Shown here: piece after piece, positions 1 through 5,539 of the stretch | How positions within the stretch are numbered: position 1 is the first letter of the stretch | How the letters are laid out: every line of letters starts with the position of its first letter | NCBI GenBank assembly: GCA_910579055.1 | Contig: CAJTSU010000159.1 | Location: 2,554-8,095 of the forward strand | Direction: 5' to 3' | Source of the DNA: an uncultured Mailhella sp. | GTDB lineage: Bacteria > Desulfobacterota > Desulfovibrionia > Desulfovibrionales > Desulfovibrionaceae | DNA length: 5,542 bases | The notes under the pieces: model-generated | The model's database searches: none | What the model saw: only the letters and a program-made list of their open reading frames with translations | Told to the model about the DNA's origin: nothing | Translations under genes and position numbers: made by a program

Positions 1-153
1 CCGCGCAAACCGCAAGCAAGAGCGGGTATCGGCAGGGCCGATCGAGCGTCATTGAGAGGGAGCGGTCAAATGTCCCGCGAAACGGGGGGGTGTCATCAGT
101 CTGGGGCCGGGATTGCTCCCGGCCCTTTGTCGTTCACGCGGCATACGCCCCGT
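1..153. other. Noncoding region downstream of secF
   Basis: No gene is visible here. The stretch holds three small inverted repeats: ATCGGC/GCCGAT with a 3-base loop (28-42), CCCG/CGGG with a 5-base loop (74-86), and the strong hairpin at 104-125 listed separately. A run of seven G residues lies at 84-90. I see no promoter, tRNA or recognisable RNA. Confidence 0.6.
104..125 (-). terminator. Strong hairpin after secF, probable 3' end of the operon
   Basis: A perfect 9-bp stem (GGGCCGGGA at 104-112 with TCCCGGCCC at 117-125) closes a 4-base loop. Read with secF, the loop is GCAA, a stable GNRA tetraloop. It begins 28 bases past the secF stop codon. There is no U-run after the stem on the secF strand; on the plus strand the stem is followed by TTTGTCGTT, a weak T tract. 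It may be a transcript-end or RNA-stabilising hairpin, or stop transcripts arriving from the left. Confidence 0.45.
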
Positions 154-1290
154 CTACACGATGCCGTGTTCGCCGGGGCGCTCGTAATCGTCGCTTCTCT
201 TCTGCGCCGAGCAGTACAGATCCACGCTGCCAAAGGCGCGCAGCACGGGGCTTGCCACATAGATAGATGAATAGGTGCCGAACAGGATGCCCAGCAGCAG
301 CGTCAGCGAGAAATCGTGGATCACACTGCCGCCCAGCACATACAGGCTGAGGCAAGTCACCAGGGTTGTGCCTGATGTCAGGATGGTGCGGGCCAGAGTC
401 TGATTGAGGCTGCGGTTAATCACCTGATCCATGGTCGGCCGGGGCCCGCCCTCGGCAATGGCTTTCAGGTTTTCGCGGATGCGGTCGTACACAATAATGG
501 TATCGTTGAGCGAGTACCCCACCAGCGTCAGCAGCGCGGCGATGATGTTGAGGTCGATTTCCCGCCCCAGCACCATGAGCAGCCCCAGCGTGGTGAACAC
601 GTCGTGCAGCAGGGAGATAATGGCCCCGAGCGCGAAGTTGAGCTTGAGTCTCCAGGTCAGGTATACGGTAATGACCATGGCCACGGCCACGCCCCACAGG
701 CGGTTGTAGCCCGTCCAGCCGATCATTTCGGCCAGCCAGCCCGCGCCGTAGACCACGCCCCACATCAGCACGGCCATGGCCCCGGCCAGCATCCAGCTGT
801 GTTCAAAACGGCCGGAAATGTACACCGTAATCAGCAGCACGGAATAAAACAGGGCTTCCACGGCCATGTTGCGCAGCTCGCCGCCCACCCTGGGGCCGAC
901 CATTTCCAGCCGTTCGATGCGGGCAGGATTGTCCGGCATGCTCAGCTTCAGCGCATCGTTTACATCGTTGCGCAGGTTTTCCGTCGCGCCTTCCGCGTTG
1001 ACGGAAAAGCGCAGAAGGTAACTGAGGGAATTGTTGCCCACCTGCTGCACGGTCAGGCCCGGCATGTCGATATCCGCCACGGCCTTTTTGACCGCTTCGT
1101 CCTCCACGGGCTGAGCAAAACGAACCTGTACCATCACGCCGCCGGCGAAGTCCACACCATAGCGCAGACCGCCGTTTATGACGACGGCCACCAGGCCAAG
1201 CAGCATGACCACAAGGGAAAAGGCGTAGGCGTAACGCCGTACCCCCACAAAATCAATATTTGTCGTATTTTTCAGAATAGCGAGAGCCAT
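154..1290 (-). CDS. secF: Protein translocase subunit SecF, with an extra transmembrane hairpin
   Basis: SecF is an inner-membrane partner of SecD. The pair uses the proton motive force to complete export of proteins through SecYEG. The 378-residue product has a first membrane helix at about residues 21-40, the DFAGG motif at 47-51, a periplasmic domain to about 128, and VGPRVGG at 131-137. The conserved helix motif GYSLNDTIIVYDRIREN lies at 259-275; D263 matches the proton-pathway aspartate D213 of E. coli SecF. TSGTT (305-309) and SSIYVAS (341-347) are also typical. E. coli SecF is about 323 residues. The excess sits between the RFEH motif (161-164) and the HD motif (229-230) and looks like a duplicated two-helix unit (see findings). 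The ATG is preceded by GGAG at good spacing, and only 10 bp separate it from the secD stop, so the two are co-transcribed. The stop codon is TAG. Family identity is certain; eight-helix topology is my inference. Confidence 0.97.
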   Translation of the reverse strand: MALAILKNTTNIDFVGVRRYAYAFSLVVMLLGLVAVVINGGLRYGVDFAGGVMVQVRFAQPVEDEAVKKAVADIDMPGLTVQQVGNNSLSYLLRFSVNAEGATENLRNDVNDALKLSMPDNPARIERLEMVGPRVGGELRNMAVEALFYSVLLITVYISGRFEHSWMLAGAMAVLMWGVVYGAGWLAEMIGWTGYNRLWGVAVAMVITVYLTWRLKLNFALGAIISLLHDVFTTLGLLMVLGREIDLNIIAALLTLVGYSLNDTIIVYDRIRENLKAIAEGGPRPTMDQVINRSLNQTLARTILTSGTTLVTCLSLYVLGGSVIHDFSLTLLLGILFGTYSSIYVASPVLRAFGSVDLYCSAQKRSDDYERPGEHGIV

Positions 1291-1300
1291 GGGTACTCCG

Positions 1301-2875
1301 TTACACGCTTATGCGTTTGCCGCCGTTGCGCTGGATCCAGAACTCGAACACGGCGCGGGAGACGAAAATGGCGGTGAACATGGAAGCCATGATGCCGAGA
1401 GAAAGCGTCACGGCAAATCCACGGATGGGGCCGGTGCCGAACTGATACAGAATGGCCGCCGCAATCATCGTGGTGAGGTTGGAGTCGGTGATCGAGATGC
1501 TGGCCCGGCTGAAGCCCGCTTCCACGGCATCCCGCGGGCTGAGACCGTGTTTGAGTTCTTCCCGGATGCGCTCGTAAATAAGCACGCTGGCGTCAACAGC
1601 CATGCCGATGGTCAGCACGATGCCCGCGATGCCGGGCAGGGTCAGAGTCGCGCCGAAGGCGGTCATCCCCGCCATGAGAAGGGTCATGGTGAAACAGAGC
1701 ATGATGTCGGCAATCAGGCCGGATATGGCGTAATACAGCGGCATGACAATGACCACGGCCAGCGCGCCCACCAGAGCGGCGAGAATGCCGCTTTCAATGG
1801 ACTCCTGCCCCAGCGAGGGGCCGACGGTGCGCTCTTCCAGCACAGTGACCGGCGCGGGCAGGGAACCGGCGCGCAGCACCACGGCCAGATCCTGCGCTTC
1901 GTTCAGGGTGAATCTGCCGGTTATCACGGCCTTGCCGCCGGAAATGCGGCTCTGGATGACCGGAGCGGAATAAACCTTGCCGTCCAGAACAATGGCCATG
2001 CGACGGCCAAGGTTTTCCCCGGTGATGCGCTCGAAGATACTGCCGCCGCGCGAATTGAATTCCAGGGCGACATGGATCTGCCCGTTCTGGTCATACTGGG
2101 GGCGGGCATTGGTAATATTCTCGCCGCTCATGAGCGGCTGCGAATCAAGCGCCAGTGTATTGCCGCCCGTGCCGTCCTTTTCCACATAGGGGAAAAGCGC
2201 AGTTCCGGCGGGCAGCATCAGGCTGGAGGGATCAACGTCGTCCCGCACCAGATGAAATTCCAGGTGGGCAGTCTGCCCCACAATCTGGATGGCGCGCTCG
2301 GGGTCGGTCAGGCCGGGCAGCTGCACCTGAACCTGATTGCCCGATTGCTTGCGGATGTCGGGTTCTGCCACGCCGAACTGGTCAATACGGTTGCGGATGG
2401 TGCGCACCACCTGATCCAGAGTCATTTCTTCAGCCTGCTTGCGGGCCGGGGCGGAAAGAGCAATCTGGTACACCCGTCCGAGACTGCTGTTTGAAGAAGA
2501 CATCACCGCAAGGTCGGGGTAATATCTGCGCAGCATTTCCTCAAAGGCGCCGGCCTGTTCCGGCCTGGGAAGCACCACTTCCAGCAGGTTTTCCGCATTG
2601 AGGCGCGGTTTGAGCATGCTGATCTTGTCTTCCAGGGCACGCTCGCGCATGTCCTGCCCGGAAGACACCAGATTGTTCTGGATGGCTTTTTCCACATCCA
2701 CGCCAAGGGTCAGGTTCATTCCGCCCTTGAGATCCAGGCCCAGATTGATGCGCGCCTGCGGGAAGAAGCGCGCCAGAGCGGTCTGCCCCACCTGCGGCAG
2801 ATTGGGCAGCGCATACCACAGCGCGGCCAGAAACACGACGAGAGAGAAGGCGAGGCGCCAACGCAGAGCTTTCAT
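1301..2875 (-). CDS. secD: Protein translocase subunit SecD
   Basis: SecD is the larger subunit of the proton-driven SecDF translocation motor. Its periplasmic head binds the emerging preprotein and helps prevent backsliding. The 524-residue product has an N-terminal membrane helix (about 7-23), the LGLDLKGG signature (45-52), RNRIDQFGVAEPDI (161-174) in the first periplasmic domain, LRAGSLPAPV (334-343) and EERTVGPSLG (347-356). Five more membrane helices follow in about 363-510. GMAVDASVLIYERIREE (424-440) carries D428, equivalent to the essential aspartate of E. coli SecD (D519, recalled from the literature). It is shorter than E. coli SecD (615 residues), mainly in the periplasmic region, which is common outside enterobacteria. 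The ATG is chosen because AAGGAA lies about 7 bases upstream and the N-terminal helix begins directly. It sits between yajC (200-bp spacer) and secF (10-bp gap). No truncation or frameshift is visible. Confidence 0.98.
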   Translation of the reverse strand: MKALRWRLAFSLVVFLAALWYALPNLPQVGQTALARFFPQARINLGLDLKGGMNLTLGVDVEKAIQNNLVSSGQDMRERALEDKISMLKPRLNAENLLEVVLPRPEQAGAFEEMLRRYYPDLAVMSSSNSSLGRVYQIALSAPARKQAEEMTLDQVVRTIRNRIDQFGVAEPDIRKQSGNQVQVQLPGLTDPERAIQIVGQTAHLEFHLVRDDVDPSSLMLPAGTALFPYVEKDGTGGNTLALDSQPLMSGENITNARPQYDQNGQIHVALEFNSRGGSIFERITGENLGRRMAIVLDGKVYSAPVIQSRISGGKAVITGRFTLNEAQDLAVVLRAGSLPAPVTVLEERTVGPSLGQESIESGILAALVGALAVVIVMPLYYAISGLIADIMLCFTMTLLMAGMTAFGATLTLPGIAGIVLTIGMAVDASVLIYERIREELKHGLSPRDAVEAGFSRASISITDSNLTTMIAAAILYQFGTGPIRGFAVTLSLGIMASMFTAIFVSRAVFEFWIQRNGGKRISV

Positions 2876-3075
2876 TAAAAATTCCTTTGCGTATTAAAAC
2901 CGATTTTTCCGGACTCCGGGGGACCTCCCGACGCACGCTCCTGAAAAGGCGCGCCCCCCGGTGAACGGCAAGCCTGCCCGCCAGCAACCGAGAACAGGCT
3001 CGGACTCGACGGAACGGGCCGGCACGCGGCGAGAATGCCGCCACGCCCGGCCGGTTTCCGCCGGAACACCGGAGC
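2876..3075 (-). other. 200-bp yajC-secD spacer with several hairpins
   Basis: This is an unusually long gap for a tightly packed operon. On the transcribed strand it can form, in order, the large hairpin at 3017-3052 (separate entry), CCGAG/CTCGG with a 6-base loop (2988-3003), and a small GGCA/TGCC stem (2967-2978). None is followed by a U-run, so none is a convincing terminator. The last 25 bases before secD are AT-richer and carry the secD ribosome site AAGGAA. A GTG frame of 64 codons (3069 to 2875) spans the gap, but its product looks like random GC-rich translation. Confidence 0.5.
3017..3052 (-). promoter_or_regulatory. Imperfect GC-rich hairpin in the yajC-secD spacer
   Basis: The outer 6-bp stem pairs GGCCGG (3017-3022) with CCGGCC (3047-3052). 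The inner 5-bp stem pairs GCGGC (3026-3030) with GCCGC (3037-3041) around a 6-base loop, with a small asymmetric internal loop between the stems. It starts 24 bases after the yajC stop. With no U-run following, an RNA processing or stabilising role, setting yajC against secDF levels, is more likely than termination. That role is inferred. Confidence 0.4.
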
Positions 3076-3441
3076 CTACTTGTTGTTTTCGGAACTGGGT
3101 TCGATCTTGTTCAGTTCCTTGGGATCATAGGTGCCGGTGATGTAGCCGCGAGGCACGCGCACCTTGCTGTCACCAAGGTCGATGGTGAAAATATTGTTTT
3201 CCACTTCCAGAATGCGGCCCAGGAGCCCCCCGGAAGTGATGACATAGTCGCCCTTTTGCAGGGCGTCCAGCATGGCGCGGTGCTGCTTGGCGCGCTTCTG
3301 CTGCGGCCGGATCAGCAGGAAGTAGAACACCGCGAACATGAGAACAAGGGGCATGAGCATGCCCAGGACGCCGCCGGTGGGATCCCCGGCGGCTCCGCCC
3401 GCGGGAGCGCCCGCGGCGGCATGAGCGAGAGAAACGAACAT
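3076..3441 (-). CDS. yajC: Sec translocon accessory subunit YajC
   Basis: YajC is a small inner-membrane protein that associates with SecDF and is usually encoded just upstream of secD, as here. The 121-residue product begins with a short Ala/Gly/Pro-rich segment. One membrane helix follows at about 25-44, then the family signature RPQQKRAK (45-52). The cytoplasmic domain contains GDYVITSGGLLGRI (64-77) and ends in a polar tail. E. coli YajC is 110 residues, so the length is normal. The frame stays open for 70 more codons upstream, into the divergent argB gene. I chose the ATG at 3441 because GGAG lies about 5 bases ahead of it, the homologous N-terminus starts there, and the upstream extension is arginine-rich and unlike YajC. 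It is the first gene of a probable yajC-secD-secF operon. The stop codon is TAG. Confidence 0.95.
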   Translation of the reverse strand: MFVSLAHAAAGAPAGGAAGDPTGGVLGMLMPLVLMFAVFYFLLIRPQQKRAKQHRAMLDALQKGDYVITSGGLLGRILEVENNIFTIDLGDSKVRVPRGYITGTYDPKELNKIEPSSENNK

Positions 3442-3610
3442 ATTTGCTCCAATGAGAGGGTTATGGAGTTGCAATAAACCCGGATCGCATCCGGGAAACC
3501 TCCGTGCGGGCGGCTGTCCAAAGCGCCCGCGAAGTGCGCGCTTGCGCGCGAACCCGTTGTTAATTACCTTGTCGGGGCTGATTAGGCAACGTCTTTGTAA
3601 GGAGCCGCAC
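3442..3610. promoter_or_regulatory. Divergent yajC / argB intergenic region
   Basis: Both operons must start in or near this 169-bp gap. Weak sigma70-like candidates exist. Toward argB there is TTGTTA (3557-3562), a 17-base spacer, then GATTAG (3580-3585). Toward yajC there is TTGCCT (3589-3584), 17 bases, then TAATTA (3566-3561). None is a good consensus match, so exact start sites are uncertain. Between the yajC-side candidate and the yajC ATG lie three hairpins: GCGCG/CGCGC (3536-3549), GCGGGCG/CGCCCGC with an 11-base loop (3506-3530), and the terminator-like one at 3479-3495. I found no clear ArgR box. Confidence 0.4.
3479..3495 (-). terminator. Terminator-like hairpin in the yajC leader
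   Basis: CCCGGAT (3479-3485) and ATCCGGG (3489-3495) form a perfect 7-bp stem with a 3-base loop. On the minus strand it is followed at once by TTTATT, the pattern of an intrinsic terminator. On the plus strand it is followed by AAACC, so it would not act toward argB. It lies 38 bp ahead of the yajC ATG. It could be a leader attenuator, or a block to transcripts entering antisense from the argB side. Confidence 0.4.
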
Positions 3611-4534
3611 ATGACAACCGGAACGAAGGAAAACGTCCTCCCGCGGGACAAGGCCAGAGAACAGGCGCAAATTCAATCCCGCGTACTTATTGAAAGCCTG
3701 CCCTACCTGCGGCAGTTCCACGATCAAATCATCGTCATCAAATATGGCGGCCACGCCATGACCGACGAGGCACTCAAGCAGGCATTCGCCCTCAATGTGG
3801 CCCTGCTCAAGCTTGTGGGCATTCACCCGGTCATCGTGCATGGCGGCGGCCCCCAGATCAACGCCATGCTGGGAAAGCTGGAAATCAAGGCGGAATTCCG
3901 CCAGGGCCAGCGCATCACCGACGACGCCACCATGAATGTGGTGGAAATGGTGCTGGCAGGTTCGGTCAACAAGGATATCGTCAACGGGCTGAATCGCGCA
4001 GGCGCGCGAGCTGTGGGCCTTTCCGGCAAGGACGGCATGCTGCTGGAGGCCCGCAAGCGTGAACTGGTCGTCACACGGGAAGACGCCCCGCCGGAGATCA
4101 TCGATCTTGGCAATGTCGGGCAGGTGACCAGGGTGAACGATACGCTCATCCGCTCCCTGATCCGCGACGGCTTCGTGCCGGTCATCGCCCCGGTGGGCGT
4201 GGACGACGAGGGCCACACCTACAACATCAACGCTGATTCCGTGGCCGGAACCGTAGCCGGAGCACTGCGGGCAAAACGTCTGCTCATGCTCACCGACGTG
4301 GCCGGGCTGCTGGATAAATCCGGAGAACTCATCACCGGGCTCAACGCCGCCCAGGCAAAAGCCCTGCAATGCGACGGCACTATCAGCGGCGGCATGATCC
4401 CCAAGATCGAATGCTGCCTGTCCGCTCTGGCCGAAGGCGTGGACATGGTTACCATTGTGGACGGCCGGGTGGAAAACTGCATTCTGCTGGAACTGCTCAC
4501 CGACAGGGGCATCGGCACCGCGCTTACCTTGTAG
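3611..4534 (+). CDS. argB: Acetylglutamate kinase
   Basis: ArgB phosphorylates N-acetyl-L-glutamate with ATP to give N-acetylglutamyl phosphate, the second step of arginine (ornithine) synthesis, in the cytoplasm. The 307-residue product belongs to the amino acid kinase fold. KYGGHAM starts at K44 (catalytic lysine), HGGGPQI lies at 77-83, RITD at 101-104, the substrate-site segment NINADSVAG at 205-213, LTDVAGLLD at 227-235, and GGMIPK at 260-265 with the second catalytic lysine K265. It has an extra N-terminal helix (about 14-37) and a C-terminal LLELLTDRGIGT segment (292-303). In characterised enzymes these go with the hexameric, arginine-inhibited form, and E. coli ArgB lacks the N-helix. 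Feedback inhibition by arginine is therefore inferred. The start at 3611 has AAGGAG six bases upstream; the frame is open further upstream, but without homology. It is divergent from yajC and followed 15 bp later by a DUF554 gene. Confidence 0.98.
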   Translation: MTTGTKENVLPRDKAREQAQIQSRVLIESLPYLRQFHDQIIVIKYGGHAMTDEALKQAFALNVALLKLVGIHPVIVHGGGPQINAMLGKLEIKAEFRQGQRITDDATMNVVEMVLAGSVNKDIVNGLNRAGARAVGLSGKDGMLLEARKRELVVTREDAPPEIIDLGNVGQVTRVNDTLIRSLIRDGFVPVIAPVGVDDEGHTYNINADSVAGTVAGALRAKRLLMLTDVAGLLDKSGELITGLNAAQAKALQCDGTISGGMIPKIECCLSALAEGVDMVTIVDGRVENCILLELLTDRGIGTALTL

Positions 4535-4549
4535 CCAAAGGAGAGGGCC

Positions 4550-5236
4550 ATGTTTATGCCCCTCGGCCCGCTGATCAACGCGGGCTCCATCGTCGCGGGC
4601 GCGCTGCTCGGGATCGCGCTCGGCGCGCGCCTGCCGGAAAGAATGCGTACCATTGTTTTTCAGGGGTTGGGGCTGTGCACGCTGGTCATCGGCATGCAAA
4701 TGGCCTTCAAAACCGCCGCGCCCGTTATTCTGATCTTCAGTATTCTCATCGGCGGCATCAGCGGAGAAGCCCTGCACCTTGAAGAACGCTTTCTGAAGCT
4801 GGGCGATCGGCTCAAAAAGCAGCTCAAATCCGCCAATCCCCGCTTTACCGAAGGGCTGGTCAACGCCACGGTGCTGTTCTGCATCGGAGCCATGGCCATT
4901 CTCGGTTCTTTTGACGAGGGGCTGCGCGGCGATCGTACCATCGTCATGTCCAAATCGATCATGGACGGTTTTGCAGCCGTGGCACTGGCTTCCGCCTACG
5001 GATTGGGCGTGGCTTGCGCCGCCGTGCCGCTGATCCTCTATCAGGGAGCACTGGTGCTGTTCGCGGGCTTTCTTCAGCCCTGGCTCGAGCCGGAAGTCAT
5101 GAATGAACTTACGGCCGCCGGCGGGCTCATGGTCGTGGGCATCGGCATCAACCTGCTCAATCTGACGCAAATCAGGCTGACCAATCTGCTGCCCGCCCTG
5201 CCCCTGGTGATCCTGTTCAGTCTGGTCGCGTTGTAG
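4550..5236 (+). CDS. DUF554 (YqgA/YdfK-type) multi-pass membrane protein
   Basis: This 228-residue, strongly hydrophobic protein matches the DUF554 family as I recall it from E. coli YqgA (about 235 residues). Shared landmarks are GPLINAGSIVAGALLG (6-21), RLPER near 27-31, GEALHLEER (72-80), VLFCIGAMAILGSFDEGLRGD (108-128) with the conserved acidic GSFDEG element, KSIMDG (135-140), GGLMVVGIGINLL (191-203) and NLLPALPLV (212-220). About six or seven membrane segments can be read; a basic amphipathic stretch (about 80-100) lies between helices. The family is described as a possible transporter, but its substrate is not established to my knowledge, so I assign no reaction. The ATG at 4550 has AAGGAG six bases upstream; an in-frame ATG two codons later is less well placed. 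The 15-bp gap after argB suggests co-transcription. Only the position hints at a link to amino acid metabolism. Confidence 0.9.
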   Translation: MFMPLGPLINAGSIVAGALLGIALGARLPERMRTIVFQGLGLCTLVIGMQMAFKTAAPVILIFSILIGGISGEALHLEERFLKLGDRLKKQLKSANPRFTEGLVNATVLFCIGAMAILGSFDEGLRGDRTIVMSKSIMDGFAAVALASAYGLGVACAAVPLILYQGALVLFAGFLQPWLEPEVMNELTAAGGLMVVGIGINLLNLTQIRLTNLLPALPLVILFSLVAL

Positions 5237-5285
5237 CGCATACATGCAGCCAATCCGGTATGTCTCCCGACAGAAGGAAGGATGC

Positions 5286-5492
5286 ATGTTAAATTCCGAT
5301 TCTCTCGGAAGGATGATCATATTAATTATTCTTGCTCCGCCACTTCTCTGTACTGCAATTTTCGCCTCATCTTTTTCTATCTGCAAAAAACAGCGCCGCA
5401 AACCAGGATTGTTAAATCAGGACTTGACATTTTTGTCTTGCTTCTCTCACTTATTTCCATCATTTTGTAATGTTAGAGCATTTTGTTATTGA
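5286..5492 (+). CDS. Possible small single-pass membrane protein, unrecognised
   Basis: This is a 68-codon frame I do not recognise. It starts at an ATG with AAGGAAGG (5274-5281) four bases upstream, a plausible ribosome site. The predicted peptide has a hydrophobic segment at about 10-33 followed directly by the basic cluster KKQRRK (34-39), as in small membrane proteins with a cytoplasmic C-terminal side. The rest is rich in Phe, Cys and Ser and has no known motif. An overlapping frame from the ATG at 5282 (62 codons, to 5470) competes for the same ribosome site. The stop lies inside the inverted repeat at 5475-5500, which argues against a conserved gene. Local GC is far below that of the neighbouring genes. 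It may simply be AT-rich noncoding DNA. Confidence 0.22.
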   Translation: MLNSDSLGRMIILIILAPPLLCTAIFASSFSICKKQRRKPGLLNQDLTFLSCFSHLFPSFCNVRAFCY

Positions 5493-5500
5493 AATGCTCT
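5475..5500. repeat. Perfect 9-bp inverted repeat
   Basis: AGAGCATTT (5475-5483) is mirrored exactly by AAATGCTCT (5492-5500) around an 8-base loop. No U-run follows on either strand, so it is not a standard intrinsic terminator. It abuts a GC-rich repeat cluster directly. It could be the edge of a dispersed palindromic element or a protein-binding site; one window cannot show which. Confidence 0.6.
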
Positions 5501-5539
5501 CGGAGTCGAGCGGAGCGAGGCTCCGCCGCTCCGACGGAG
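5501..5539. repeat. GC-rich nested repeat of CGGAG / CTCCG units
   Basis: CGGAG occurs at 5501-5505, 5511-5515 and 5535-5539, with its complement CTCCG at 5521-5525 and 5529-5533. CGGAGC (5511-5516) and GCTCCG (5520-5525) form a tight hairpin with a 3-base loop. The outer copies at 5501-5505 and 5529-5533 can pair around it. The cluster reaches to within three bases of the window end, so it may be cut off. Confidence 0.5.

Noticed and set aside
84..90. Seven-G run as a phase-variable tract
   Set aside because: It lies in noncoding DNA, not in a gene or between promoter boxes I can identify, and seven bases is short.
1..100. Possible tRNA or small RNA gene suggested by short stems
   Set aside because: The stems do not form a cloverleaf, and no TψC-arm, CCA end or promoter is visible.
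604..1377. 257-codon plus-strand open frame opposite secF
   Set aside because: Antisense shadow of secF with the same His/Gln/Gly-rich signature of reversed GC-rich coding DNA.
1289..2494. 401-codon plus-strand open frame opposite secD
   Set aside because: Antisense shadow of secD; the translation is low in hydrophobic residues, His/Gly-rich and matches no family I know.
3076..3078. Read-through or pyrrolysine decoding of the yajC TAG
   Set aside because: Four of the five genes here end in TAG at normal family lengths, so TAG behaves as an ordinary stop.
3452..3610. N-terminal extension of argB by 53 codons
   Set aside because: It would run through the intergenic hairpins and lacks homology; the ATG at 3611 has AAGGAG at ideal spacing.
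3442..3651. N-terminal extension of yajC by 70 codons
   Set aside because: It would overlap the start of argB, is arginine-rich and unlike YajC, while the ATG at 3441 has a good ribosome site.
3560..5401. 613-codon minus-strand open frame opposite argB and the DUF554 gene
   Set aside because: It is the antisense shadow of two confidently identified genes in GC-rich DNA; its product is His/Gln/Asp/Gly-rich with no domain.
5424..5429. TTGACA as the -35 box of a promoter reading rightward
   Set aside because: No acceptable -10 box lies 16-18 bases downstream, so I do not call a promoter.
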